Assembly: GCA_014655195.1 (NCBI GenBank)
Contig: BNBH01000017.1
Location: 95,513-159,512 of the forward strand
DNA: 64,000 bases
DNA from: Streptomyces cellulosae
Lineage (GTDB): Bacteria; Actinomycetota; Actinomycetes; Streptomycetales; Streptomycetaceae
Reading direction: 5' to 3'
The notes below the pieces were generated by a model. It was not told the origin of the DNA, made no database searches, and saw only the letters and a program-made list of their open reading frames with translations. Shown one piece after another: positions 26,039 to 35,300 of this stretch (positions are counted from its first letter, which is position 1; each line of letters begins with the position of its first letter). The position numbers and the translations under genes are program-made.

Positions 26039-27652
26039 ATGGACGGGCTCATGCAGCCGAGGCCACTGACGATCGCACACCTCTTCGAGCGGGCTGAGAC
26101 ATTGTTCGCGCACAAGCGCGTCATCGACGCCGACGGGGACGAACTCGACTACCGCTCATGGGCACACCGGGTACGCCGCCTGGTCACCGCGCTCACCGCA
26201 TTGGACGTTCCACCCGGAGCACGCGTGGCGACGTTGGCGGCGAACCATCGCCGACACCTGGAGGTCTATGCCGCGGCACCGATCAGCAAGCGAGTCCTCC
26301 ACACCCTCAACATCCGGCTCTCGGCGGACCACCTCGCCTACATCATCGAACACGCCGGTGACGACGTCGTGTTCCTCGACCGGCGGCATCTGCCACTGAT
26401 CCAGAAGTGCCTCGACCGGCTGGCGGGCGTCCGGCATTGGGTCGTATTCCCCGACGGCACCGACGGCGAGCTGCCATCGGATCCCCGCTTCCACGACTAC
26501 GACGACCTGGTGGCCGGCGCCGAGCCGTACAAGGGTTCCTTCGAGGCCACCTTCAGCAGCGCGGAGGAGAACCTGGCGGCCGGCCTGTGCTACACGTCGG
26601 GGACGACCGGGCGACCGAAAGGTGTCCTCTACAGTCACCGGTCGACCGTGCTGCACTGTCTCGGGACCTTGGCGGCCGGACTCATCGGTGTCAACGAGCG
26701 CGACGTGGTCCTGCCGATCGTCCCCATGTTCCACGCGAATGCGTGGGGACTTCCGTACGGCGCGCTGATGGCGGGCGCCGACCTCGTACTGCCGGGCCCC
26801 TCAGCCGGGCGCGAGCACCTGGCCGAACTGATGGAGCGCCACCAGGTCACGCTGGCAGCTGCTGTACCCACCGTCTGGACCGACCTGCTCCCGGGGCTCG
26901 CGAATCGGAACCTGAGAGCGCTCCGCCTCCTCCTCGGCGGCGGTTCGATGGTCACCCCGGAGCTCTCCGCGGCATACCAGGACGCGGTCGGAGTCCCGCT
27001 GACGCACTCCTGGGGGATGACGGAGGTCAGTCCGGTCGGAGCCGTCGGAGGGCTCCGCAGCCAGCACGACGGCCTCGACGACGAGAAGCTCGACGCCGTC
27101 AGGGGTGCGCAGGGACAGCCGATCCCCTTGGTGAGTCTGCGCATCGTCGGCGTCGAGACCGGTGAGCAGATGCCCCATGACGGGAAGGCCGTCGGCGAGC
27201 TCCAGGTCGCGGGCCCCTGGGTGGCGGGCGGCTACTTCGGAGGCGAGGGCGCCGACAACTTCACCGTGGACGGCAGGTTGCGCACCGGCGACCTGGCAAC
27301 GATCGACGAACACGGCTACGTACGACTCGTCGACCGAATCAAGGACCTGATCAAGTCCGGTGGTGAGTGGATCTCCTCGGTCGAGCTGGAGGCGGCCATC
27401 GCCACGCACCCGCACATCGAACAGGTCGCCGTCGTCGCACGGGACGATCCACGATGGGGCGAACGCCCGGTCGCCTTCGTCGTCCTGCGCGCGGGCGCGA
27501 CCACAAGCGTGGAGCAGCTCCGCGCGCACGTCTCGCGCCAGGTCGCCTCATGGTGGCTGCCGGACGAGTTCATCATCCTCGACGCCATCCCCACGACGGG
27601 GACGGGCAAACTGTCCAAGGAGGCACTGCGGCAATCACTGCGCCACTCGTGA
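26039..27652 (+). CDS. AMP-forming acyl-CoA ligase (long- or medium-chain fatty/aryl acid type)
   Basis: A 537-residue ANL-superfamily enzyme; the start at 26039 follows GAGGAG. ATP-binding P-loop YTSGTTGRPKGVLYSHRS (about 189-206), A5 motif HSWGMTEVSPVGA, A7 RTGDLATIDEHGYVRLVDR, A8 DLIKSGGEWISSVELE and A10 catalytic Lys in PTTGTGKLSKEAL are all intact. It activates a carboxylic acid as its CoA thioester. The sequence is closest in style to the AlkK/medium-chain group rather than benzoate ligases. It is divergent from the PucR regulator and probably acts on the acid imported by the MFS permease and released by the esterase. Confidence 0.9.
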   Translation: MDGLMQPRPLTIAHLFERAETLFAHKRVIDADGDELDYRSWAHRVRRLVTALTALDVPPGARVATLAANHRRHLEVYAAAPISKRVLHTLNIRLSADHLAYIIEHAGDDVVFLDRRHLPLIQKCLDRLAGVRHWVVFPDGTDGELPSDPRFHDYDDLVAGAEPYKGSFEATFSSAEENLAAGLCYTSGTTGRPKGVLYSHRSTVLHCLGTLAAGLIGVNERDVVLPIVPMFHANAWGLPYGALMAGADLVLPGPSAGREHLAELMERHQVTLAAAVPTVWTDLLPGLANRNLRALRLLLGGGSMVTPELSAAYQDAVGVPLTHSWGMTEVSPVGAVGGLRSQHDGLDDEKLDAVRGAQGQPIPLVSLRIVGVETGEQMPHDGKAVGELQVAGPWVAGGYFGGEGADNFTVDGRLRTGDLATIDEHGYVRLVDRIKDLIKSGGEWISSVELEAAIATHPHIEQVAVVARDDPRWGERPVAFVVLRAGATTSVEQLRAHVSRQVASWWLPDEFIILDAIPTTGTGKLSKEALRQSLRHS

Positions 27653-27917
27653 GAACCCGGTTCAGCAGCTTGATCAGCGCAGCCGTCGCCGCCTTCCTCT
27701 TCGTCGACGGCGAGGCCCGCGACGTGGTCGGCCCGGCGGGGTGACCGCGCAGGCGCCCGTGGAACGGATGTCGCTCAACCACGCGCCGGCAACCGCGCCG
27801 CGGCCGGTGCGGCACCGCGAACGCCGGGCGGGACCTTGGACGTCAGTTGTCGGCCGGCGGCAGGTGAGACACGTGGCACGCCCCGCCCGCACATCGGGAA
27901 AGCAGAGGAACAGCAGG

Positions 27918-27985
27918 TCAGACGCCCTTTGCAGCAGGCTCCAGAATCGCCACGCACTCCACATGATGCGTCATCGGGTTCATGT
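27918..27985 (-). pseudogene. 3'-terminal fragment of a TrmA-family RNA methyltransferase gene
   Basis: On the minus strand 27918-27985 reads NPMTHHVECVAILEPAAKGV and a stop. This is the same C-terminal motif as in the intact methyltransferase at 42780-44108 (PMTSHVECVAILEPAEKSR). Nothing upstream resembles the rest of the enzyme. Only the last 20 or so codons are present, in the same orientation, 14.9 kb from the intact gene. It is best explained as the 3' end displaced when the island integrated. Confidence 0.7.
27934..27962. repeat. left copy of a 29-bp direct repeat (putative island attachment site)
   Basis: 27 of 29 bases match 42796-42824, with a perfect 20-bp core AGAATCGCCACGCACTCCAC (27943-27962 and 42805-42824). 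Both copies lie in the last codons of a TrmA-family methyltransferase reading frame. Direct repeats in a gene 3' end flanking accessory DNA are typical of site-specific integration. Confidence 0.65.
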
Positions 27986-28140
27986 TCCACGCAGAGAAGC
28001 TGACAAAGGCCCAGTTCAGAGGCCGTTTCATTGGCGTTAAGAAGGCTTGTTGAAGAGTGGGAGCGTCAGACGAGCGTCATGGAGGCGGCTTCCCCACATG
28101 CCCTGCCCGGGGTCCTGCCGCACCGACCACAAGCGGTGTA

Positions 28141-28166
28141 CGAACCGCTCCAGAAGGAGCGGTTCG
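28141..28166. repeat. perfect 11-bp inverted repeat with AGAA loop
   Basis: CGAACCGCTCC and GGAGCGGTTCG are exact complements around a 4-nt AGAA loop. The stem could be a terminator or part of a structured RNA. It lies in the gene-free DNA at the left end of the island. Confidence 0.6.
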
Positions 28167-28317
28167 GCCGGCGCGTCAAGGGCGCCAGCCACAGACAGTC
28201 GAAGGAGCGGGTTTGCCACGTCGGGCAGGTGCGCAGGTCGGCCAAGGAGCTCTGCGTGAACGTCAACGGCGTCGACGCAGAGAGGGAGCCGTACCGCGTT
28301 CCTGAGCCTGAGAACGC

Positions 28318-28348
28318 CTCCGCCCTGTCCGGTACGGACAGGGCGGAG
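28318..28348. repeat. perfect 14-bp inverted repeat with GTA loop
   Basis: CTCCGCCCTGTCCG and CGGACAGGGCGGAG are exact complements around a GTA loop, about 220 bp before the kinase-helicase start. It may be a terminator insulating the operon or an operator. Confidence 0.6.
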
Positions 28349-28565
28349 AAACACGGCACACTGGCGTTCCAGCAGGTCGACGATCAGCGGTACCGGGCGA
28401 GGGCGGCGGTCCGCATGGTGCCGATCCCGTCGTTACGGCCGGATCGGGTGACCAGGGTGTCGTGCAGAAGCATGACGGGATGGTGACAGCCCTCACCGAC
28501 ACCGCCCATTTGCCCCATACTTGCGGCAACGCGTGTGCTGCTGGCGCAAGGGGGGGGCGAGGGCT

Positions 28566-31500
28566 GTGGCATTCGGGGTGGAGCAGGTCGTCGATCTGAT
28601 CAAGTACTTCTGCTGCGACGCGGCGACCGCCCGCTGCGGGCCGTACGAGGCAATGGTCCCGGACGAGCCGATCGACCTCGGGGAGCTGCTGCCGGGGCAT
28701 CTGTACCTGACACGGGAGCTGTTCGACGCGGAGACGAACCGGCAGGTCGACGTCTCGGTGTACCTGGGGCTGACGAAGCTGGGTGGTCTGCTGTGGGACC
28801 AGCAGGTGCGGGCACTGACCCGGCTGTCGGGGCTGGAGCATCCTTGTCTGCCGGTGCTGCTGGGCGGTGGTTACCTGGACGCCGTCACGGCGAAGGACGC
28901 GGGGCTCAGAACGGAGTCGGGCGAGGGGATCGAGGCCGCATTCATCGCCACCGTGGGGGCGGACAACCAGCTCTCCCCGGCGGACGGCGAGAACTTGCGC
29001 AAGGATCCGGCGGGGGCGCTGAGGCAGTTCGAGCTGCTGGCGGACGCGCTGGCGCTCGTGCACGACCTGGGCCTGACGCACCGCCGGCTCTCCCCCGCCG
29101 CGCTGGACGTGGTCGTCGGGTCCGACGGCGAGCACCGGCTGCGGCTGGCCCGGTTCGAACTGAGCTCCTTCGTGGCGGGGCTGCTGAGTGGCGCCTCCGC
29201 GGACTCCTCCGCAGCCGGACAGCTGCGGGAGCTGGTGCTGGCGGAGGGGCCCGAGCCGCTGCCGTATCTGGCGCCGGAGCGGCTGGCGTACCTGCTGCCC
29301 CGGCCGGGCGAGCCGGACAATGTCGTGGAGAGCGCCAAGGGTGACGTGTACGGGCTGGCGGCGGTCGCCTGGGAGTGGTTCGTCGAGCCGCTGCCGCAGG
29401 ACCTGGTACCGGAGCGTGTTCCCCGTGAGGCGGCGGAGGTGGTGACCGAGCGAGACCGGCTGAAGCGCCTGGGCGAGCATCTGCGGGGCCGGCTGCAGCA
29501 TGCCCGGCTGCCGTCTGCGCTGCGCGACCTGCTGCGGCGGATGCTGGACCCGCACCCGCGGAACCGGCCCACCGCAGATGAGGTCGCGGGCTACCTGAAC
29601 GAGCATCACGAAGCGAACATGATCGAGTTCGGCGGCGCGGTGAGCAGCCTGCCGCATCTGCTGGCCTTCATGCCGGAGCGGGGCGAGGAGACCCTGGGCA
29701 AGTGGAAGTGGCTGGAGCACCCGGCGGACAGTGAGGCCGGCATCCGGGAGACGGCCGAGCTGCTCCGTACCGACCTGCGCCGCGGCGAGGTGCTCTGGTC
29801 CCCGGACGGCGCCGACCCGTTCGTCAATGGCGGCTCCACGGAGAGCAAGCGGGAGGCCACCGTGGTGCTGGCGGGCGCCCGTGCCCTGTGGTTCTGCCAG
29901 TTGCTCCGGCCGCAGCAGGGTCTGAGCCTGGGGGCTTCGATGCCCGAGGTGCTGGTTGTGAAGTACGTGGCGCGGCTGGACGCGTACGGGGTGCAGAACA
30001 AGCTGGAGGATCTGCGGGCGGCCTCGCTGAAGCGCCCCATGCCGGAGATCAAGGCGCTGAGTTACCGCACCCCGGCGCCGCGGCTCAACGCACTGCGCCG
30101 AGACCGGCCGAGCTGGGAGGAGTTCACCGACGCCATCCGCCCGGCCGTCGCGAAGTCCACCGCGCAGCTGGACTACGAGCGCGCCATCAACTGGCTGCTG
30201 GAGTTCCAGGGCGTCGAACTGCGCGCCCGCCGCTACCCGTACGAGACGGTGGCCGACGCCCCGGGCGACGGCACGCTGGTGCGCTGGGACCAGAAGCGCG
30301 ACCAGGAGCGGGTCCATAGTCACGCCCTGCTCACCAAGTACGCGGGCAACCCCGAACTGCGGCCTCCGTTCGGGGAGTTCTTCGGCCGACTGGAGAACGA
30401 GGAGAGCGGCAGCGCCGATGTCGAGGTGTACGCCGGGGACCACGACCGCAAGGGGCAGAACCTACGAAGCGTACAGGCGCAGGTGGTGCGGGTCGAGGGC
30501 GGCGACCGGATCGTGCTGCAGCCCAAGCCGGGGCAGAAGAAGATCCCGCCGCGGGGCTGGATCCGACCGGCCGACGACATCGGCTCGGAGACGGTGCTGC
30601 GTCGGCAGGCGGACGCGCGCTGGGAACTGTTCGCCCTCAAGTCGCTGGTCAGCCAGTTACGCAGGCCGTTCTCACTGCCCACGCTGCCGCAGCGCTGGGC
30701 GGACGCGGGCGAGGGCCTGCTGAAGGGCGGCCGGCAGGCGGTGCGGGACATCCTGGTGCACCAGCCGTTCTTCGCCCTGCAGGGGCCGCCGGGGACGGGC
30801 AAGACGACGGTCACCGCGCGCGCCGTCGCCGCCTATCTGGAGCAGGAGTCCGCCCATCGCATCCTGGTCTCGGCCCAGTCCAACTTCACCCTGGACAACC
30901 TCGCGGCGCGCATCCTGAAGGACATCGGCGCACGGAACGACGAAGGGCCGACGGACGCGGACCCCGACGTCCCGATCGCGCTGCGGGTGGTGTCCCAGCG
31001 CGGCAACCCGGACGAGCAGGTCCGCCCCTGGCTCCGCAGCGAGCTGGTGCTGCGCCGGGCTCGGCAGATGCGGCAGGGCATCGACGAGCAACTGGCCGCC
31101 GGGGTGGACCCGGACGTGCGGCCGGTGCTTGAGCGGTGGCGCGACATGCTGGACCCCGGTGCCCGGGAGCCGGTACTGCCGGAGCTGGCGGACCGGCTGC
31201 AGCGCGGCGCGAACATCGTCTTCGCCACCTGCGCCACCGCCACGCCGCGCAACCTGGGGACCACCGGCGGGGCCTCGTCGTTCGACTGGGTGATCGTCGA
31301 GGAGGCGGCCAAGGCATGGCCGACGGAGCTGGCGATACCGCTGGTGAGGGGTACCCGCTGGACGCTGATCGGGGACCACTTCCAGCTGCCGGCACATCGG
31401 CGGGACGAGGTGGTGCGGTTCCTCGACTCGTGCGTCAACGATCCCAGCACCGCGATCGCCGCCGCGGGCACCGACCGCAAGACGTATCTGCAGGCGTTCG

Positions 31501-32333
31501 ACATGTTCGGCAGCCTCTTCCCCGAGCAGGAGCCCGCAGACGAGAACACCGGCACCGGTGCGGGTGCCGGCACGGACACGGGTACGGACACCGACGTGGA
31601 GTCGCGTACCTGGCGAAACCGGCCGACGGCGCGGCTGTCCACCCAGTTCCGCATGCGTGAGCCGATCGCGCAGGTGGTCAGCCGGGTGTTCTACCCGCGG
31701 CCGCCGCGCCCCGGGGAGCGCCCGCCCGAGGACGGCATGCCGCTGGGCGGGCTGGCCACCCACCACCCGGAGACCCCGGCACCGGTGGAGGCGCCGGGCT
31801 GGCTGCGCGGCCGTGCCCTGGTGTGGCTGGACACCGCGGGGCTGCCGAACTGCCAGGAGCAGCCGTACTGGAAGAACGAGGGCGAGGCGGACATCGTGCA
31901 CCGCCTGGTGTCGGCCATGCGCCCGGCCCCGGTTCCGGGCCGCAACGGTTTCAGTACCGAGCCGCTGGCGGTGCTCACCCCGTACCGCCGGCAGGCCGAG
32001 GTCCTGCACCGCTACGGCGACCTGTCGCGGTTCGTGCAGACCGTGCACGCCTTCCAGGGCCGGGAGGCGGACATCGTGGTGGTCTCGCTGGTGCGGAACA
32101 AGCGGCGCGGCTCGGGCAGCACGGCCGAGAGCTTCGGGCACCTGTCCCGCCGGGACCTGATCAACGTCCTGTTCTCCCGAGCCCGACAGCTGCTGGTGGT
32201 GGTCGGGGAGTACACGCACTACGCGGGGTTCGAGAACGGCGGCGACACCTTCTGGCAGACCGTCTGCCAGGCGGTGGACCACTACGGTGTCGTGCTGAAC
32301 GCCGCCGACGTCCTGTCCTTGGAGGCGAGGTGA
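28566..32333 (+). CDS. pseudokinase fused to a UPF1-like SF1 helicase
   Basis: A 1255-residue fusion. The GTG start at 28566 follows GGGGCGAGGG. Residues about 40-345 have the layout of a Ser/Thr protein kinase (APER near 236, GDVYGLAAVAWEWF, LDPHPRNRPTADEV), but HRD is HRR (172-174), the following Asn is Ala, and DFG is RFE (196-198), so phosphotransfer is unlikely. The C-terminal half is a UPF1/DNA2-type SF1 helicase: Walker A GPPGTGKT (740-747), motif II VIVEEAAKA (near 912), GDHFQLP (near 936), LSTQFRM, TVHAFQGREADIVVVSLVRN (near 1160) and NVLFSRARQ (near 1200). A Gly/Thr/Asp repeat insertion sits at about 1000. It heads a three-gene overlapping operon. It probably remodels RNA or DNA in a defence or repair role; the target is unknown. 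Confidence 0.85.
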   Translation: MAFGVEQVVDLIKYFCCDAATARCGPYEAMVPDEPIDLGELLPGHLYLTRELFDAETNRQVDVSVYLGLTKLGGLLWDQQVRALTRLSGLEHPCLPVLLGGGYLDAVTAKDAGLRTESGEGIEAAFIATVGADNQLSPADGENLRKDPAGALRQFELLADALALVHDLGLTHRRLSPAALDVVVGSDGEHRLRLARFELSSFVAGLLSGASADSSAAGQLRELVLAEGPEPLPYLAPERLAYLLPRPGEPDNVVESAKGDVYGLAAVAWEWFVEPLPQDLVPERVPREAAEVVTERDRLKRLGEHLRGRLQHARLPSALRDLLRRMLDPHPRNRPTADEVAGYLNEHHEANMIEFGGAVSSLPHLLAFMPERGEETLGKWKWLEHPADSEAGIRETAELLRTDLRRGEVLWSPDGADPFVNGGSTESKREATVVLAGARALWFCQLLRPQQGLSLGASMPEVLVVKYVARLDAYGVQNKLEDLRAASLKRPMPEIKALSYRTPAPRLNALRRDRPSWEEFTDAIRPAVAKSTAQLDYERAINWLLEFQGVELRARRYPYETVADAPGDGTLVRWDQKRDQERVHSHALLTKYAGNPELRPPFGEFFGRLENEESGSADVEVYAGDHDRKGQNLRSVQAQVVRVEGGDRIVLQPKPGQKKIPPRGWIRPADDIGSETVLRRQADARWELFALKSLVSQLRRPFSLPTLPQRWADAGEGLLKGGRQAVRDILVHQPFFALQGPPGTGKTTVTARAVAAYLEQESAHRILVSAQSNFTLDNLAARILKDIGARNDEGPTDADPDVPIALRVVSQRGNPDEQVRPWLRSELVLRRARQMRQGIDEQLAAGVDPDVRPVLERWRDMLDPGAREPVLPELADRLQRGANIVFATCATATPRNLGTTGGASSFDWVIVEEAAKAWPTELAIPLVRGTRWTLIGDHFQLPAHRRDEVVRFLDSCVNDPSTAIAAAGTDRKTYLQAFDMFGSLFPEQEPADENTGTGAGAGTDTGTDTDVESRTWRNRPTARLSTQFRMREPIAQVVSRVFYPRPPRPGERPPEDGMPLGGLATHHPETPAPVEAPGWLRGRALVWLDTAGLPNCQEQPYWKNEGEADIVHRLVSAMRPAPVPGRNGFSTEPLAVLTPYRRQAEVLHRYGDLSRFVQTVHAFQGREADIVVVSLVRNKRRGSGSTAESFGHLSRRDLINVLFSRARQLLVVVGEYTHYAGFENGGDTFWQTVCQAVDHYGVVLNAADVLSLEAR

Positions 32334-35300
32334 GCGTCGCGGTCGTCTACGTGCCCTGCGAGACGGTGGAGCTGCAGGTCCGGCTCGGCTACGGCGGCGC
32401 GCTGTCGCCGATGGAGCTGGTGCTGCTGGACGCGGTGCGCGCCGGGCTCAACGACGTGGGGCAGCTCACCGGACACCTGCAACTGGGCCGCAGGATCGTC
32501 CACGACCTGGTGTACGACCTGTGGCGGGCGGGACTGCTGACGGCGGACCGCTCGCTGAGCCGCATCATCGTGCCGCCGGAGGTCGCCGACCAGCTGGACC
32601 GGGGCGCGCCGGTGCCCGGTGCGGAGTACGTGCGGGAGAAGCGGGAGCTGATGATCGACCAGATCACCCGCCGGGTGCTGCCCGCCCGCGGCCCGCTGTC
32701 GCCGCCCGACCCGAGGCTCGCCCTGCCGGTGGGCGACGACCCGGTGGGCTTGGACAGGGTGCCGCAGTCCGCGGTGCTGCGGGCGCTCGACGAGTCGCTG
32801 AAGGCCGACGAGCGGCAGCCGCCGACCGACAGGTCCCACCAGCCGGTGGACTCCGGGCGCAGACGCAAGGTGCTGTCCTACCGGCTGCCGCCGCCCGGTC
32901 TGGAACGGCCGCGGACCCGCCGGTGGATCGAGCTGAAGGTGGAGCCGCGCTGGGACGAGCACGACCAGCAGCTGACGATGACCGTGGTGGACGACCGGGT
33001 GCCGGCCGAGCTGCGGGAGAGCGCCTCGGAACGGCTCACCCAGCTCGCCGCGGAGGCGCCCGGCGGCAAGCCGTTCAGCGAGCTGCGCAATATTGCGATG
33101 GGCGCGCTGAGCGAACCGCCCTCCCCCGCACGCGCGTTGGCACGCCTGGCGGACCGGGTGGAAACGGCGCGCGGGGTCCCGGCCGGGCAGCGCCGCGCCT
33201 GGCATCGCGAACTCGCCGACGATGCACGTCAGTTGGAAGGTCTGCTGCGGGAGCGTGCGGACCGGGAGATGCGGGTGCGACCGGTGACGGCCGACGAGCA
33301 CGAGCGGCTGGTGGGGCAGCTGATCGCACAGACCACCGACCAGCTGGTGATCTGCAGTCCGCGGATCCACTACCAGGCGCTGCGCCGGCACCTCCCGGCG
33401 CTCGAGGACGCGGTGCGGCGTGACGTACGGCTGGTCCTGCTGTGGGGGGCGGCCGACCGGGACCGGGACGAGGAGTTCGACGAACGGACCCGCAACGCCC
33501 TGGAGGACCTGCAGCGACTGGGCGGGAAAGCCGGCGCGACCCAGGTGGTGCTGCCGGTGACCAGCGCCCGGACGCACGCCAAGCTGGTGGTCACCGATCA
33601 CACGACGGCCCTGGTCACCAGCGCGCTCCCACTGTCGGGTGGCGGGAGGCGCTCCGACGTGGGGCTGCTCCTCGAACAGCCTGGCGACGACAGCCCGGTG
33701 ATCACTGAGCTGCTGGACTGGGTACGGGCCTCGGTGCCGTCGTACGAGCACAGCCGACTGGTCCAGGTACGGGCCACAGACTTCCGGACGGCGGGGGCAC
33801 CGGCGCGGGAACCGGCGCGTCGGCGTGAAGAGTTGCCGGAGCCAGCGGTGGAGGCGCCGGCCGAGGACCCGAGTGTCGAGGCGTCGGCGCTGGAGCTGTG
33901 GGTCAGCGGCTGGACCGAGTACCTGCGGCAGGCACAGGTCCGGCTGGCCGCCCGTCGGCTGCCCGCCGCCCGTCTGGTGACGGACGCGACGCACCGCACC
34001 CTCCTCCGGGTCGCCTTGAGCCGGGCACGCCGCAGGCTGGTGATCGCCTCCGACGGCCTGGCCGCCGAGATCGTCGACACCGGGCTGGTGGGCGCCCTGC
34101 GCGCCCGGCTGGAGGACGGCGTCGAGGTCACGCTGGTTCTGCCGGACGCCACTGACCTGGTGGGTGACCGCCGTCAGTACGGCGAGGCCCGGCAGCGGCT
34201 GCTGGATCTGCTGGCCAGCTTCCCCGGCAGACTACGCCTGGTGGAGGGCGGCAACCGGGCGGCGCTGCTGGTCTGGGACGACGAGGCTGTCGTCGGCAGC
34301 TTCAACTACCTTGCGTTCGACGGACGTTACGGGCGTCACCGGCTGGCCTCGGAGCTGAGCGTCCGGGTCAGCGGGGCCGCCGCCGCGGACGCGGTGGCCC
34401 GGGCGGCGGGCGCCGTCGGAATGCCTGCCGGGCCGGAGGCAGCCGCGGGGGCCGGGCCGGGGACCGGGCCCGATTCCGCCGCGGCCCTGCCGTCGGCCGG
34501 AGCCGCCCACGCCCCGGCCCAGCGGCTGCTGCACGCCTACGCGGAGCAGGGCACCGCCGACCCGCGTCTGGTGGCCCAGGTGCTGGGCGCCGCGGAGGAT
34601 CCCTGGCAACTGCTGGAGCTGCTCGGCGGGTCGGGCCCCGAGGACCTGGTCGCGGTGGTCGCCGCCCGCTGCCTGGCCGACCACCGGGACGGCGGGCTCG
34701 ACGGCGGGCAGGGCGGCCGGGCGGGGCGCTGGCAGCGGTGGCTGATACGGCACTGCTGGAACACCGGGCAGTTCGTGGAAGCCGCGGTGCTCCGCCTCGG
34801 CCTGCCCGACACCGGCTTCCGGCCCCGGGCCCGTACGGCGGTGCTGGGCGCCGCCCGCGCCGCACACCACCCCGGGGCGGTGGCCGCGGTCCTGGAGGAG
34901 CTGGTCCTCGAGGAACTCGTCCTCGAGGAGGGGCTCTCCGCGGGGGAGCGGGTGGCGGCGGCGCTCGGGGCGTGCTCCCTGCTGCTGCTCACGGGAGACG
35001 CCTCCGGCCACGAGGCGCTGGAGGTCGTACGGCCCCAACTGGATACGCCGTGGCGGGAGTTCGTGGAAAGGGTCGGCGCCTACTGGCAGGCGGCGTACCT
35101 GCCGATGCCGCTGGAGCTGATCCGGGTGAGCCTGGACGGCTCGCGGCGGGAGCACGAACGGGCCAGGCTCTGGGAGGAGTTGGAACAGCGGCTGGCGCAC
35201 GCCCGGGCCATGACCTTCGCCAGCCCGGTCAGCACTCGCACCCACCATGCCCTGTTCAACACCCCGTCCGGGGCCTTCGCCGAGCTGGGCCGGATCGTCG

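Larger units (their letters stand above)
27986..28565. other. 580-bp region without a convincing gene, upstream of the helicase operon
   Basis: Base composition is less GC-biased than around it, and no frame has a recognisable family. It holds two perfect hairpins (28141-28166 and 28318-28348, listed separately). Near 28512 the sequence TTGCCCCATACTTGCGG offers promoter-like elements shortly before the kinase-helicase start. The region could carry the operon promoter, a non-coding RNA or decayed mobile DNA. Confidence 0.45.

Noticed and set aside
28031..28486. 151-codon plus-strand frame and overlapping minus-strand frames before the helicase gene
   Set aside because: No homology recognised, no ribosome-binding site, mixed codon bias, and the region contains two hairpins.
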